From: Sordariomycetes sp. S80-01Y | Taxonomy: Eukaryota > Ascomycota > Sordariomycetes | Direction: 5' to 3' | DNA length: 64,000 nt | NCBI GenBank assembly: GCA_037042185.1 | Contig: JAXQJY010000033.1 | Coordinates: forward strand, 2,418,001-2,482,000 | Shown here: positions 1-11,300 of the stretch, piece after piece | Layout of the letters: each line of letters begins with the position of its first letter | How positions within the stretch are numbered: the first letter of the stretch is position 1 | Notes under the pieces: model-generated | The model's input: the letters and a program-made list of their open reading frames with translations, nothing else | Databases searched by the model: none | Told to the model about the DNA's origin: nothing | Translations under genes and position numbers: made by a program

Positions 1-163
1 CCGAAGACAGATCAGAAGTTGTCAAGGCGTCGTGTGATTCTTACAAAACGCAGTGAAACCCCCGGAATGTCGTCCAGAAGCCGTCTCGGATCTATGAGCT
101 TCTCTGCCTCTCATACTTCATACTTCTATATCGCCTCGATCTGCTCTGTGTGGTACCAGAAAC

Positions 164-1770
164 ATGTCTGACAAGAAGGGCGACGAGATGCCCGAAGCCC
201 AAGTGGCTGGCATTGAAAACCCCCACAAAGAAGTTCAAGTCGACCATGCCCTCGAGCACGACCTCACCCTGAAGGATGTCTTCAGACAGCACCCCAAGAT
301 GATATGGTGGTGCTTTTACTGGGCCATGGCAGCCGTCGGATGGTGAGCTCCTTTCCCCTGCTTTTCCTCTTCCCAGACCACCAACATCATTTCAGGGGCT
401 TCGATGCTCAGATCAATGGCGCCGTCCTATCGGTTGCCTCATTTCGCCGCGATTTCGGATACATATACAATGGCGATCCAGTCCTCCCGGCGGACTGGCA
501 AGTGGCTTTCAACACCAGCAGCAGCATTGGCCAGTTCTTTGGTGGTTTCCTTTGCTCCTGGATTGCCGACAAGATCGGCCGTAAGAATTCGCTCTACATC
601 GGGGTCGCTATTGCCACTGGAGGTATCTTCGGAGAGATCTTCTCATCGAACAATGCTGCCTTCGTAGTCTCGAAGCTGCTCCTCGGGGTTGGCCTCGGCT
701 TCTACCTGACACTCGCACCATTGGCAACCTCGGAAATCTCACCCGTTGTCTTCCGTGGTATTGCTACTGCAGGCGTCAACCTGGGCATCTCAATTGGTCA
801 ACTACTTTCCAATGCTGTCATCAAAGCGTTTGGGGAGAGAACCGACGTTTGGGCGTATCGCGGACCGTTCGCCACTCAGCTCTTCTTCTGTGTCTTCCTG
901 GCTGTCTTCTTACCATTCGCCCCGGAGACTCCGTGGTACCTAGCTCGCAAAGGTAGACGCGAGGAAGCGAAGAAGTCCATCGCCAGCCTGTATGGGTCCA
1001 ATGTCGACATCGATGCCAAGCTGATCACGCTCGAGAGAACCATTGCTGAGGAGGAGGCCGCGTCGACTGAACAAGGGGGCTTCCTACAGTGTTTCAAGGG
1101 GACAGATCGAATCCGAACTATGATCAGCACCGGCGTTTTCTTTTCGCAGCACGCAGTTGGTATTATCTTCGTCCTCGGCTATTCGACCTACTTCTTCCAG
1201 CTTGCGGGCCTCCCTACAGCTCAATCCTTCGATCTCGGCGTTGGTGTCACTGCGTGTGGTACACTAGGCAACATCTGCAGCTGGTTCGTGATCAACTCTT
1301 TTGGAAGGCGGAAAGTGTACCTCCTCGGCATGGGGGCTCTCACAACATTGCTCCTACTGATTGGTATTCTTGACGTCGTGCCTACGAACGCGGCGCAGTG
1401 GGTGCAATCGGCAATGACCGTCATCTACGCTTTCGTCTACTTCGCCACTCTTGGGGCTATGGCTTTTGCGATTCTGGGTGAGACGAGCAGCACTTCGCTG
1501 CGTGCTCCAACCATGGCTCTCGCGACTGCTACGCAGGCCGTGATGGGTATCGTAATGAATATAGTCATCCCCTATATGGTCAATCCGGATGAGGCCAACA
1601 TGGAAGGTAAGGTTGGGTTTGTTTTTGGTGGATTAGGTGCGTTGGCGGCGGTTTGGAGCTGGTTCTACGTGCCTGAGTTGAAAGGACGAACTTTCGATGA
1701 GATTGATCACATGTTCCAGGCAAAGGTTCCGCCGCGCAAGATGGGGGCTTATGTTCTTGAGGGTGTTTGA
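164..1770 (+). CDS. MFS sugar transporter, alpha-glucoside permease type
   Basis: Two exons, 164-342 and 396-1770, joined across a 53-nt intron (GTGAGC...TTTCAG) to give 517 residues. The junction restores the family motif W-GFDAQINGA at the start of TM1. Twelve membrane segments can be followed, with the sugar-porter signatures DKIGRK after TM2, PETPWYL after TM6 and an FGRRK loop after TM8. The long first extracellular loop and overall pattern match fungal maltose/alpha-glucoside:H+ symporters at the plasma membrane; the actual substrate cannot be read from sequence. It converges on the next transporter, with about 130 bp between stop codons. The ATG at 164 is chosen because the charged cytosolic N-terminus (EHDLTLKDVF) is typical of this group. 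Confidence 0.85.
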
Positions 1771-1899
1771 GATGGGGCTTGCCCGGAGCCGCCTTTGCAT
1801 ACGTCTGTATACTAGCCAGTAAAAGAGTACAAGACATACGAACAATCTGCCCCGAGTACAGGCCTGCATAGCACCCGAAACATGGAACTTACAAATAGC

Positions 1900-3571
1900 T
1901 CATACCTTCTCCGACGAGGTCCTCGTGTCACTGCGACCAACTGACTCTTTTTCGGTAAGCTCCGGCCCGCCTAATGGTCTCTCCTCGAGGTTGACCTTGG
2001 CTTTCCAGCCCATATACCAAGGCCCATCGAACAGTTCCGCCATTCTTTCCATGGGTACACCCTTCGTCTCGGGGGCCCACAGGCCGAGAAGAACCAAGCC
2101 GCTGGCGCAGATGCATGCCCAGAACACGTAGGCGCCCCAGATATCGAGGCTCTCAAACATGTTCGGCGTGACGCGGACGACGGCGAACTGGAAGAACCAG
2201 TGGATCATCATGTTGGTGGCATAGCAAACGCTGCGGATGCGCGTTGGGTAAATTTCGGTGCCGTAGAGGTACTGCACGGTGCAGAGGCCGATGGACCAGC
2301 CGACGGCGTAGACGAAGACGGAGGCAATCGCGGCGTCCGAAGCGGCCTTGTTCTGGGAGTCGATGAAGATGCCCATGTAGACCGCCATGTAGATGTGGGT
2401 GATGCACTGCAAGAACAGGCCAGTCATGAAGCAGCGACGACGGCCAAATACATCTACCAGACCCCAGGTGAAGATCATGGTGAAGACCAGCTTGACTGCG
2501 CCGTACGCCCCAGAAGTGATGAGTGACTGGTTGTCACCATCGACACCGGCATACTGGAAGATTTCGGGAATATAGTATGTGATGCCATTACCGCCAGACC
2601 ATTGAGCGACTGTCTGCATCAAAGCACCGAGGAGGAAGCGCTTGCGGTATGTCGGGATCGTAGCGATCTCCTTGAAGATGGTCACGGTAGATGTGCCAGC
2701 GAGAGCATCCTCTCGGTTCCGAAGCTGGTCGTCAATTTCGGCGAACTCCTTCTCCAGCTCGGGATCGTCGATACCCTTGTTGCGAAGCCGCGCCAAAACG
2801 TATAGGGCTTCCTCATGACGATCCTTGGATGCTAGCCAGCGAGGGGTGTCATTAAGGAAGAATGACATGATCAACGCGATGCCAACGGGAATCAGAGGCA
2901 CTGCGATGACGACTCGGTATTGAGCTGGGGTCGAAGCCATGGTCTTGTTCGCGCCGTAGTTGATGAAGAAACCTATCACTATTAGTCCAACCAGGCACAG
3001 GAATGACCAGGGGTGAAGCTCACCCAGCATCAACATGGTCAGGAGAACGACCATGTAAATAGAAACGACCATGCCTCTAGACTTAGCAGGGGCGATTTCA
3101 GATAGGTACAACGGTGCAACGACCGTCAGCCCACCAGCTCCAAGGCCACTCCATATTCTCGCAAACAGCATCAGCCCCAGAATCCCGGACGAGAAGACCG
3201 TCATGAAGATCCCGCTCATCCACAGTGCGCTGAAGAATTGCCATGTTCGAAGCCTGCCTATGCGATCCGTGAGGGCAAGGGCAAAGATAGAGCCGATGGC
3301 TGCCCCCAGGACGCCAAAGGAAGAGATGTTGGCCTTGCGATCTGCGAGTTCAGAGGCAGTGCCGGTCCATTGCTCGTCCGTGAGACCGAAGTCAGTGAGG
3401 AAAGAGTTCAGACTCTTAGCGCCGGCGAAGCCACCTTCATCATAACCTGTAGCTGCGTCAGCATGTTCGTGTACGTTGTCCTCAGTTGGGTGGTGTCTGA
3501 CCTTTAGGGATAGAGCCACAGGCTATGACGAGGATGGTCAAGAAGTAGTGGAACCCGGATATCCCCTTCAT
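1900..3571 (-). CDS. MFS sugar/quinate-type transporter
   Basis: Exon 1 is 3571-3502 and exon 2 is 3446-1900, with a 55-nt intron between (GTCAGA...CTACAG). Together they encode 538 residues. Exon 1 supplies the start of TM1 (MKGISGFHYFLTILVIACG) and the splice creates GYDEGGFAGAKS. Sugar-porter motifs visible are TDRIGR, NDTPRWL, VFGRRR and the C-terminal PETKGVPMERM, the last resembling the quinate/hexose permease branch. Twelve TM segments; plasma membrane import of a sugar or quinate-like polyol is inferred. It is divergent from the LigI-like amidohydrolase across 839 bp, so shared regulation is possible. Reading on past 3502 without the intron would replace TM1 with a hydrophilic leader, so the spliced model is preferred. 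Confidence 0.85.
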
Positions 3572-4410
3572 CTTGAAAGGAGACCAGAGAAACTCAGAAA
3601 AACGATTGCAACGATCAAAACAAAGATGGCTTTGATGGAAGGGGCCAGCCTCCCTATAAGAAGAGTCGGTGCCACTGAAGAAGGGGTGACAATCTCCAAC
3701 CGACTGACTTACACGGCGACAGGTTCAGAGCTTCCCCGGGCCAGTATCCCCAGGGTACGAAAGGATGCTCTGTTTTCCCCACGGGTCCTAAACTATGGGG
3801 CTCGATGTATGGATGAAAGTGTTGACATGAAGTCGAAGAGGGCTTCAAGATTTTCCCTCACGGAAGTTGGCCGAAGTCTCATCGTCTCGTCAGGTGAGTA
3901 GCGTCACGTCCTTAGCCCCGTAGTATCACCGGCCTGTTCCCACCTCTCGGTCAACTTCCGACTTTCTCGCACTGTGCTTCCACGACGCAAACGGCAGCAA
4001 TGGGCGGCAGCCTCGAGCTACACAGTGCCAAACAAGAGCCGTGGTGAGAGTGGTGATATGGGATGGGTCCTGCTGTTCGAGATGAGGACTAGACTTTCGA
4101 TGGAATTTGCTTCTTTCATCTCTGGATCTATCTCTGAAGCGGCCTTTGACCGACGGACTATCGGCATTGCGAGTTATGGAGAAAATCGTTCCACTACATT
4201 GCGCGGACGATGGCCGCATCGAGGAGAGGGGGAGTCGTACCCCGACGAGGTGATATTGTCTTTGGTATCTTGGCTTCAGACCTTCCCTGCATTCAAGCGA
4301 GACGCCCTCCCGCGGGAAATCGAACTGTGCACCGCCGACTCTTGTCAAAGAAGACCTTACCTCCAACATCCTATGGCCAACCGCCGTCCCAACGACTTCG
4401 ACGTGGCGCC
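3572..4410. promoter_or_regulatory. Divergent intergenic region
   Basis: This 839-bp gap separates two divergent starts: the MFS transporter (minus) and the amidohydrolase (plus). Open frames cross it but none has recognisable similarity or supporting splice structure. It presumably carries both promoters; I could not assign specific binding sites. Confidence 0.5.
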
Positions 4411-5415
4411 ATGATGCAAGACTCTCCTGTGGCAGCGCAGGTCTTGTCCCACGGATCGTTCAGCAGCATGGCCGCCCGGGTGTGGTCTTCCCTGAAGCCA
4501 TATACCCCTTTCTTCGCAAAGCCACTGTCGACAGCCAGGCCTGGCACGCCGTCCTTGTGGGATCAAATGCCCAAGGACGCATGGGATTCCCACATGCACG
4601 TCATCGACGACCGCTTCCCCCTCGCTGCCGACGCAGTATACACGCCTAGCACACATACACTTAGCGACGCCGTGGCATTCGAGTCCTCGGTCGGCATCAG
4701 AAACATCGTCCTTGTTCAGCCATCGATATATGGCCACGACAACTCATGCCTCCTCGACGCCCTCAAGAGGCTAGGACCTCGGCGAGCAAGGGGCGTCGTA
4801 TCCTTCGATCCAGACACCACTTCCCAACGGCAGTTGCAAGAGTGGCATCAGGCTGGCGTGCGAGGGGTGCGCCTGAATCTCTCTTCGAATGGGCGGGCGA
4901 TGGAGTTCGAGGATCTGGAAAAGATCCTACGAAAGTACGCCGACGCCGTCCGGCCCCTTAACTGGGCCGTCCAGGTGTACATACCCATGGCCCTCATCGA
5001 GCCTCTGGAAAGCATCGTGCCGTCACTCAACGTGCGCTTCTGCATCGATCACCTGGGCCACCCGCCATTGAAAGATTTCGGCAGCGCGAGCCCCTACGAT
5101 CTCCCTGGCTTCGCATCCCTCGCTCGCTTGCTCAGGAACGGGCACGTATTTGTAAAGCTCTCGGCGCCGTACCGCCTCAGCCTGGTCGACGATCAGAGCG
5201 ACCTCGAGCCCGTGGCAAAGGAGGTCATCAGGCTCGGGGGGAGAAGGAGGGTGGTGTTTGCGACGGACTGGCCTCACACGAGATTCGAGGGGTTGGATAT
5301 ACGGCCGTGGATTGAGAAAGTAATGGATTGGTGCGATGATGATGCTGTGTTGATAGAAAGGCTCTTTAGAGGGAACGCTGAGGACCTCTGGAGCGTGACG
5401 AGAAATGAATACTGA
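4411..5415 (+). CDS. Amidohydrolase 2 family metal hydrolase (LigI/sulfomuconolactonase-like)
   Basis: Single-exon gene of 334 residues from the ATG at 4411; the frame is open upstream to an ATG at 4210, but that segment looks non-coding. After a short leader that could be a mitochondrial presequence, the amidohydrolase barrel starts with WDSHMHVID (HxH metal/substrate motif near residue 53), continues with VLVQPSIYG and RGVRLN, then FCIDHLGHP and the catalytic-aspartate motif FATDWPHT near residue 288. This order matches the 2-pyrone-4,6-dicarboxylate hydrolase/4-sulfomuconolactonase branch, which opens lactone rings in aromatic catabolism. Substrate is not determined. Neighbours: a divergent quinate-type permease and a convergent Zn2Cys6 regulator, a context consistent with a small aromatic/quinate catabolic locus (inference). 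Confidence 0.8.
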   Translation: MMQDSPVAAQVLSHGSFSSMAARVWSSLKPYTPFFAKPLSTARPGTPSLWDQMPKDAWDSHMHVIDDRFPLAADAVYTPSTHTLSDAVAFESSVGIRNIVLVQPSIYGHDNSCLLDALKRLGPRRARGVVSFDPDTTSQRQLQEWHQAGVRGVRLNLSSNGRAMEFEDLEKILRKYADAVRPLNWAVQVYIPMALIEPLESIVPSLNVRFCIDHLGHPPLKDFGSASPYDLPGFASLARLLRNGHVFVKLSAPYRLSLVDDQSDLEPVAKEVIRLGGRRRVVFATDWPHTRFEGLDIRPWIEKVMDWCDDDAVLIERLFRGNAEDLWSVTRNEY

Positions 5416-5835
5416 ACGAATTCCCCCTAGCTGGAGCTGTTAAACGCTGCGCTTCGCTTCAAAATTGCTGTTTCCAGAACTTCACCATCCCGTCCCCTTC
5501 TATTTCTTAGCCCTTTCGTCCCCGGTTTGTTTAAATTTGTCTTGAAAATCGTGGGCAGCCTTAAAGGCTGCTCGCAACTCTCGGCAATGTGAGGTCGGTC
5601 TTCTAGCAAAATAGCGTCCGCGAGTGAATCAAGACATCGCTCGCTACCTGTCTACACAACACCCACACATACCCCGCGAAAGTCGATGCCTTTCGGACAC
5701 TGACCGAGCCACTTTAGTATGGGTCTACTGGGAGGGGGCGCGCGAGCTGACGACCGGAGGTTCCCCGGGGAAACCGCCCGCGTGCTCACCCAAATTCCCG
5801 AATAGCCCAAGGTCCACCATTGCCGAGAGCCATCG
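5416..5835. other. Convergent intergenic region
   Basis: This 420-bp gap lies between the stop of the amidohydrolase and the stop of the minus-strand Zn2Cys6 factor. No gene or RNA is seen; it must hold both polyadenylation regions. Confidence 0.5.
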
Positions 5836-8354
5836 CTAACTTGGATCTAGCTGGTCGTACTCGGGGATGGTGCCGACCCAGACGCTCAGTGGCTCGAGAG
5901 AGGTCATGGTCTCGAATCCCCGGGCTTCCATGGCGATGGGGTCCGGACCAAAGGAGTCTGCTCCGCCGTGGGACTGGAAGAGGTGATCTGCCGGGGCGTG
6001 CGAGGTCGACATGGGCTGTGGGTATGCGGGTTGGTAGTTGGAGAGGACCGATCCCTGGAAGAAGGGGTTCTCCGTGGCATTCTCGGACATGGCGCTGGTG
6101 GGCTCAGGTTGCGCAGGCGGGGCCGTATAGTGATGTTGCAGAGCAGAGTCGAGTGAGACGCCAAGCGAGGCCAGCTGCTTGGTTACGAGATTCAGCGCGC
6201 CACCAATGACTGTGGATGTCAGTACATTCGAAGTTTATCTTATTGTGGGTGACCTACTCGGGCTGTACTTCTTAACTTCATTCAGACCGCGGATGCAGTA
6301 GTCAAGTCGCTGTAGCGCTTGCTGATCATTCGGGAAAGCTTGGACCTGGAGCAGATAAATCGTCGCAGCGATGTAGACACTGTACGAAAGAGAAAGCACG
6401 CAATAATTTGTGCTGAATGTCTTGCAAAACAAGTTGAAGATCGCAATGATGGACGTTGCCGACGTCACACATTGGATTAGATAGTGGTGGATAGGGCTCG
6501 GATCGCTGTCAAGCTTGTTGCCGCGAGTGAGCACGGGACGGTAAAGCAGTATCCGAAATGTGTGGTACAGGCAGCTAGTACTGGTAAGCAAATCATCTAC
6601 GGGCGTTCCTACACTTGCAGACTTACTTCAGAGTGACAATGTGCGAGGGTGGCGCTACGGCTGGCAAGTTCCCGGCATCTAGACGCAGGAAATCCGGCAG
6701 TTGATCCCACCACTGCTTCAACGCCAGCTCTTGGGCACGGAGACAATCATTGATCTCTTCCTCTGAGTTCGTCATTGAAGGGTCATACATGTGAACGAGA
6801 ATCTCGTTAAAGATGACCACAAGCTGGCACATGCTGACGAAACATGACGCGGAGTGCGCTGGCGTAGGTGGGTAGTTCCAGTTTTGGCCAGGGCGAGCGC
6901 CAAAAGGCACCCAAAGGTCGCTCTCAGCTGAATCGTCAACCACTAGATCGGGTCAGTCACAGAGAAGACATGGAGGCAGCAAATTTCTTACGCAAGACGT
7001 GGGGCGGCGATACAGTCGTATGCTTAATCGTGGGTGCTCTTCCGAGATACAAGCTAATCATTTTGTCCCAGAAGTAGCAACTCCAGAAGAGTCGATGGCG
7101 AATCTCGATCTCTTCATCACTAAGCGGAACGCTCCCGACATAGGCATCATTATCGACAGTGATGCCGAGATGCTCGATGAGCCGGAATGCTAGACCACTG
7201 TACGTCCAAGCCTGGGCAGCGTTTCCAAAGCCACATTCCTGGGCGCTTAGCAGCAGGAGTGTCTGAACTGTGGGAACCGTAATGGTGCCCTTGCTCAGCT
7301 CTTCAAATACCATGCTGCGGGCATGCTTGCCAAATACGGCGCCACTCTCGTACGACTCATCGAGGATGCGTCGGGTTGAGGGGTCACTCTTACCCCAGCG
7401 AATGGAATGCGAAAGCATGGCATTGAGCAGTGTATGGGAGTAGTACGGACCCATAGACTGCATGTCGCCTACGCTCGGTCAGTATCCGAGTCTAGTGCGG
7501 TTCGAGAGCAAGCTTACGCGTAAAGGCCGGCCTGTAAACAAAGTTGAAAAGGGGCTGGATCCAGCACCAGTGAACATTGAGTAGATATTGGAATGGCTCC
7601 TTTGAGCAGATCAGCACACTGATCTAGCTAGGGTTAGGTGTCATCTCACAGGGATATCGGAAAGATTCTCCAGGGCGCGCTGCTGCCAGGCGTTGTTGAC
7701 CAGACGCTCGCGACGCTGCACGTCGACCTCCGTCAGGGGCAGAAACTTGTTGGCCGAGGGTGTGGCGGCACGCTCACCAGGCAGCTGGAAGAAGCTCGTG
7801 GCGCCGTGGTAGGTGATGCCCCCCTTGTCATCCATTTTCAGGCCTCTGAAGCGCCGATGCATGGAGAGGTCATCGGGCTGGGTCCTGCTCGACGAAGATG
7901 CATCGTGAGAGGTGAAGGAAGGGGGGCTTGAGTGAGACGAGGAGGGATGAGTCGAGATGGGAGACTTGGAGTAGGCAGCCACCTGCTCCTCAAGCTCCTT
8001 GATGCGGTGCTCAAGGCGCTGGGTATAGGATAGAGTCGGGTTTCTGGCTGATGAGCTCCATGTTCCAAGACCAGCTCATTCTGATGAGATGCAGCACGGG
8101 ACAACTCACAGCTTGTAAACACACTCATCCTTCCTTGAAACGCAGCGGTTGCAGACAGGCTGCTCCCCACCGCATTTGACCTAGAATGACCGACATCAGC
8201 GCTTTGATCTAGACCTCAGGATGCGCCCCCTCTGCCGATCCTTGCAGCGGCCGAGGCGAGGGTCGGGGTCGGGGTGACGGGAACGCACCTTGCGTCGTCG
8301 ACATGGTTCGCAGGAAAAGGCACTCTTCTTTGTCGCTTTGGCCGAGGTCGACAT
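5836..8354 (-). CDS. Zn2Cys6 transcription factor with fungal-specific TF domain
   Basis: Eight exons: 8354-8289, 8180-8110, 8043-7650, 7599-7518, 7468-6992, 6942-6627, 6574-6258, 6209-5836, sum 2097 nt, 698 residues. All seven introns (48-108 nt) have GT-AG ends and preserve frame. The first splice joins CEPCRRRK to VKCGGEQPVCNRC, completing a Cys6 binuclear zinc cluster (CX2CX6CX6CX2CX6C) in the first 45 residues. A coiled-coil linker follows (TQRLEHRIKELEEQ). The fungal TF domain is clear in WCWIQPLFNFVYRPAFTRDM, YSGLAFRLIEHLGI and RLFWSCYFWDKMISLYLGR. The C-terminus is Pro/Ser-rich and probably activating. Nuclear DNA-binding regulator; targets unknown, but it sits next to an amidohydrolase and two transporters. 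The exon that begins with GAGCCATTCC uses an AAG acceptor, the least certain junction. Confidence 0.88.
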
Positions 8355-11300
8355 ATCTGGGCAGAGATGGACAAAAGGAAAAGAGGAGCAGAGCAGAGCA
8401 GCTCGCGGGGTTGAGGCACTTCATGTCGTTTGAGTTTGGTTCGGTTGAGTCGCGAAAATTCCCCGCGATCCCGCCAAGCTCCACTATGGTGGCTTAGCGG
8501 ACGAAAGCGGAGGGCCATCGTGAGCTGTTGATGCTGCTTCAAGCCACCCGGCGCCGGCACTAACTGGCTTCCGGGACACAGAGGAGGCTTCTGCCGCCTG
8601 GCCAGGGCGGCCGTCGGCGCGCGTCGGTGCGGCGCTGTTAGCATCTGTTAACAGCTGTTAGCGGCTTCGCGGTAGGGCTGGGTGGGGTTCATCTACCTCT
8701 ACCACGAGACGGCATCGTCACATCGGCCCAGTTCGGTGAATAGCGCCGAAGGGCACGGATATGGTGATGAGCAATGGGAGGAATCGGGGACGGGGGTTGC
8801 TGAGTCGTCGGCCAAGAACTGCACCCCGGGTTGCCATTGCATCCTGATGCCGTGATTGGGTCTTCTGTCGGCACCGAGGGATCTTCGCAACGTCCAGCAC
8901 CGTTGGCCGTGGTGCTAGTGCCTCAGTGCAGAGTCCCCGTTGTGCAGGCCGCGGAGGAGAGCTGGCGACAGCGACTACCGATGGGGAAACTCGTTCGCCG
9001 AAAGTGGCGGCCAGCTGGCTTATACATACCGAATCACAAATGGCCAAGCCCGAGGGGTCCTCAGCCGCAGATGCCGTGCCAAGCTCCGGATCAACGGACG
9101 TTGCCCCGGAACGCGGTCCGCTACCACGCTGTGGCCCTCCGAGATTCGAGATCTGAGATCTGGAGGAGCTTAGATAAGGCCTCAGATGTCATGGAGGAGT
9201 CCATCATCGTCGGAGAGGGTGTTGCCGGCATAAAGGGCCGAGGGCTTCGTCGACAGCTCTGTCAGCAACGAGGTTTGGATGATGATCGGGTATGTGAGTT
9301 CCTTACGAGTGCACCTGTCCTGCTTCTGGGGTCATCGACAGGAATGATGGGCAATTATGTGCTCACTGAAATCCAAAAAGAAGATTCATGTGCGACAGTC
9401 TGGTTGGACGAGGTACTCCTTATGTAGCCGGCTCGGCTTAGGCTTCGGCGTTGCGCGGCATGTGACCGGACACCCTATGTCCGGTACTTTGAAAACGCCA
9501 ACGCTTCCAACAAAACTCAGAAATATGTGATTAGAGGCGAGGTCAAAAGCAACAGACAGCCAATGTCGCAGGCTTCTTCTCCTGCTATCTACTGCGTGGT
9601 ATGCTTACCTGCGACCCTCTACTCGGACTTCCGATGAGCAGGTGGAAAAGCGAGCCGACGACCAAGGTACCTCCGAGCTTGTGAAGCAGATGGCGCAAAG
9701 GCATCGTGGTATCAAGTCTGGAGCTCGAAATCTGCGTAAGTAAGAGGGTGCGGCCCGCGCGTCTTGACCGAACGGAACGCTTGCTATTATCCGATCATTG
9801 CGGGTCGCCTAGGCTTGGCTGGTGTCGGAAAGCTTTTCGGATCACAACATCTCGGTCTCTATTGAGCTCACAGACTCCTGTTGACGTGTTTGCCTGTAAA
9901 CATAGCATGAGACGATATCCTATCTCAGTTTCTCGTGGTCACGCATTTGTCATCCCAGCAGCGCCGAAACCGCAATGTAGGTCACAGATTCCAAGCTAAG
10001 CGACACTGGGGTTCTCTGTTGCTGAGGTCTCGGTGTGCCTGCCTCGCAGAACGGAGAATCAGCCATTCCAATAACTCAGTGGTATCCTTAAAAGTCTGAA
10101 TCAAGTCTTTAAAGTTGAGGTGGAGTTTTGGACGCGCAACAAGTTTGGCCCAATGCCACTGAGGCTTCCAGGCGTAGTGATACTCCACAAGCCTGAGTGC
10201 TCTAAACTTCCATGGACTGATATGTATGGTATTGATTCTATTGTTTATCTTATCAGAGTGATCACAATATGTAAAAGCTTCTGGTGTTCATGTGCCGAGG
10301 GACCAGTGTCTAGAGGAAAGTATCAAAACATTATGATGAGGGCAATCACGAGAAAGTGAGGCTACTCATGTGAGTACCACCACAGTAAGAGTAGCCTTAG
10401 GGAATATAAGTGTGACACATGCATTTGGTACTCTATCCTCTCTATGAGCGATCGAAATGCACCCTTCCGGTGTGTTCCCACGCTGACATCCAACAGTGGT
10501 CTTGGTGTGAGCTCACAAGTGACTTCACAAGTTCTCGGATATCTTTATGAATCACTTGAAAATGTGCGACTTTGGAAACAAGACGATTTGTTACTCCCTG
10601 ATGCACAGTATTTGATTACAACTACCTACAGGAGAATCTGACGCGACTGGCGTGGCGGCTAATCCATGCAGTACCGGTCTGGGGTAACGATGCGAGGGTG
10701 CACATCGGAGTTGAAAGGTGGTTCAGAGACCCCCAACGTGTGCACCAACAACTGGATCAGGTAAATGTGACAATAAAAGACAGTTTGAGCAGCAGAGGAC
10801 CTCTGAAGAATGATCAAACACGGTACGTTCCTCCGTGCCTTGTAGCCGCCAGGGGTGACCTCCAAAGTCCATTTCCGCCGCAGATGTGGCCCAAGAGGTC
10901 TAAAATACTGCGCACCATGTAAGCATTTCTGGCTTGGCGAGGTTTTTCGGGTCAAGATCGATTGGTATTTTTAGATGGTTCGACTGACCACCTCGGGTGT
11001 ACGGCGATATCACTGAAAGCGACTGACTTGGTCGTTACTCTCCGTATTCAATACTTAGCGATAAGACGCCCTGTCAATAGTAATTTTATACCGAGTATCA
11101 CTCCAAAGTCGAAGTTGCCTGGGTTTCGCATTTCTTCTGCCTTCATGATAGGCACAGAAGATGCTTGGGAAATCAACTTCGCCGACAATATCGATGGAGA
11201 CTTCTGTAAAACAAGCTGTGGCTGCGTCCTCTGGGGGCAGTCGTCTGACTTGCTCTGAAGTTTGCCTTGCTCGCCTGGTACGGCCCGGAACTGCGAGATT

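Noticed and set aside
4210-4410. Upstream start for the amidohydrolase
   Set aside because: The 67 extra residues look non-coding and the ATG at 4411 gives a family-sized protein.
8831-9427. 198-codon plus-strand open frame
   Set aside because: No domain, no leader-like upstream sequence, and composition typical of chance frames in G+C-rich DNA.
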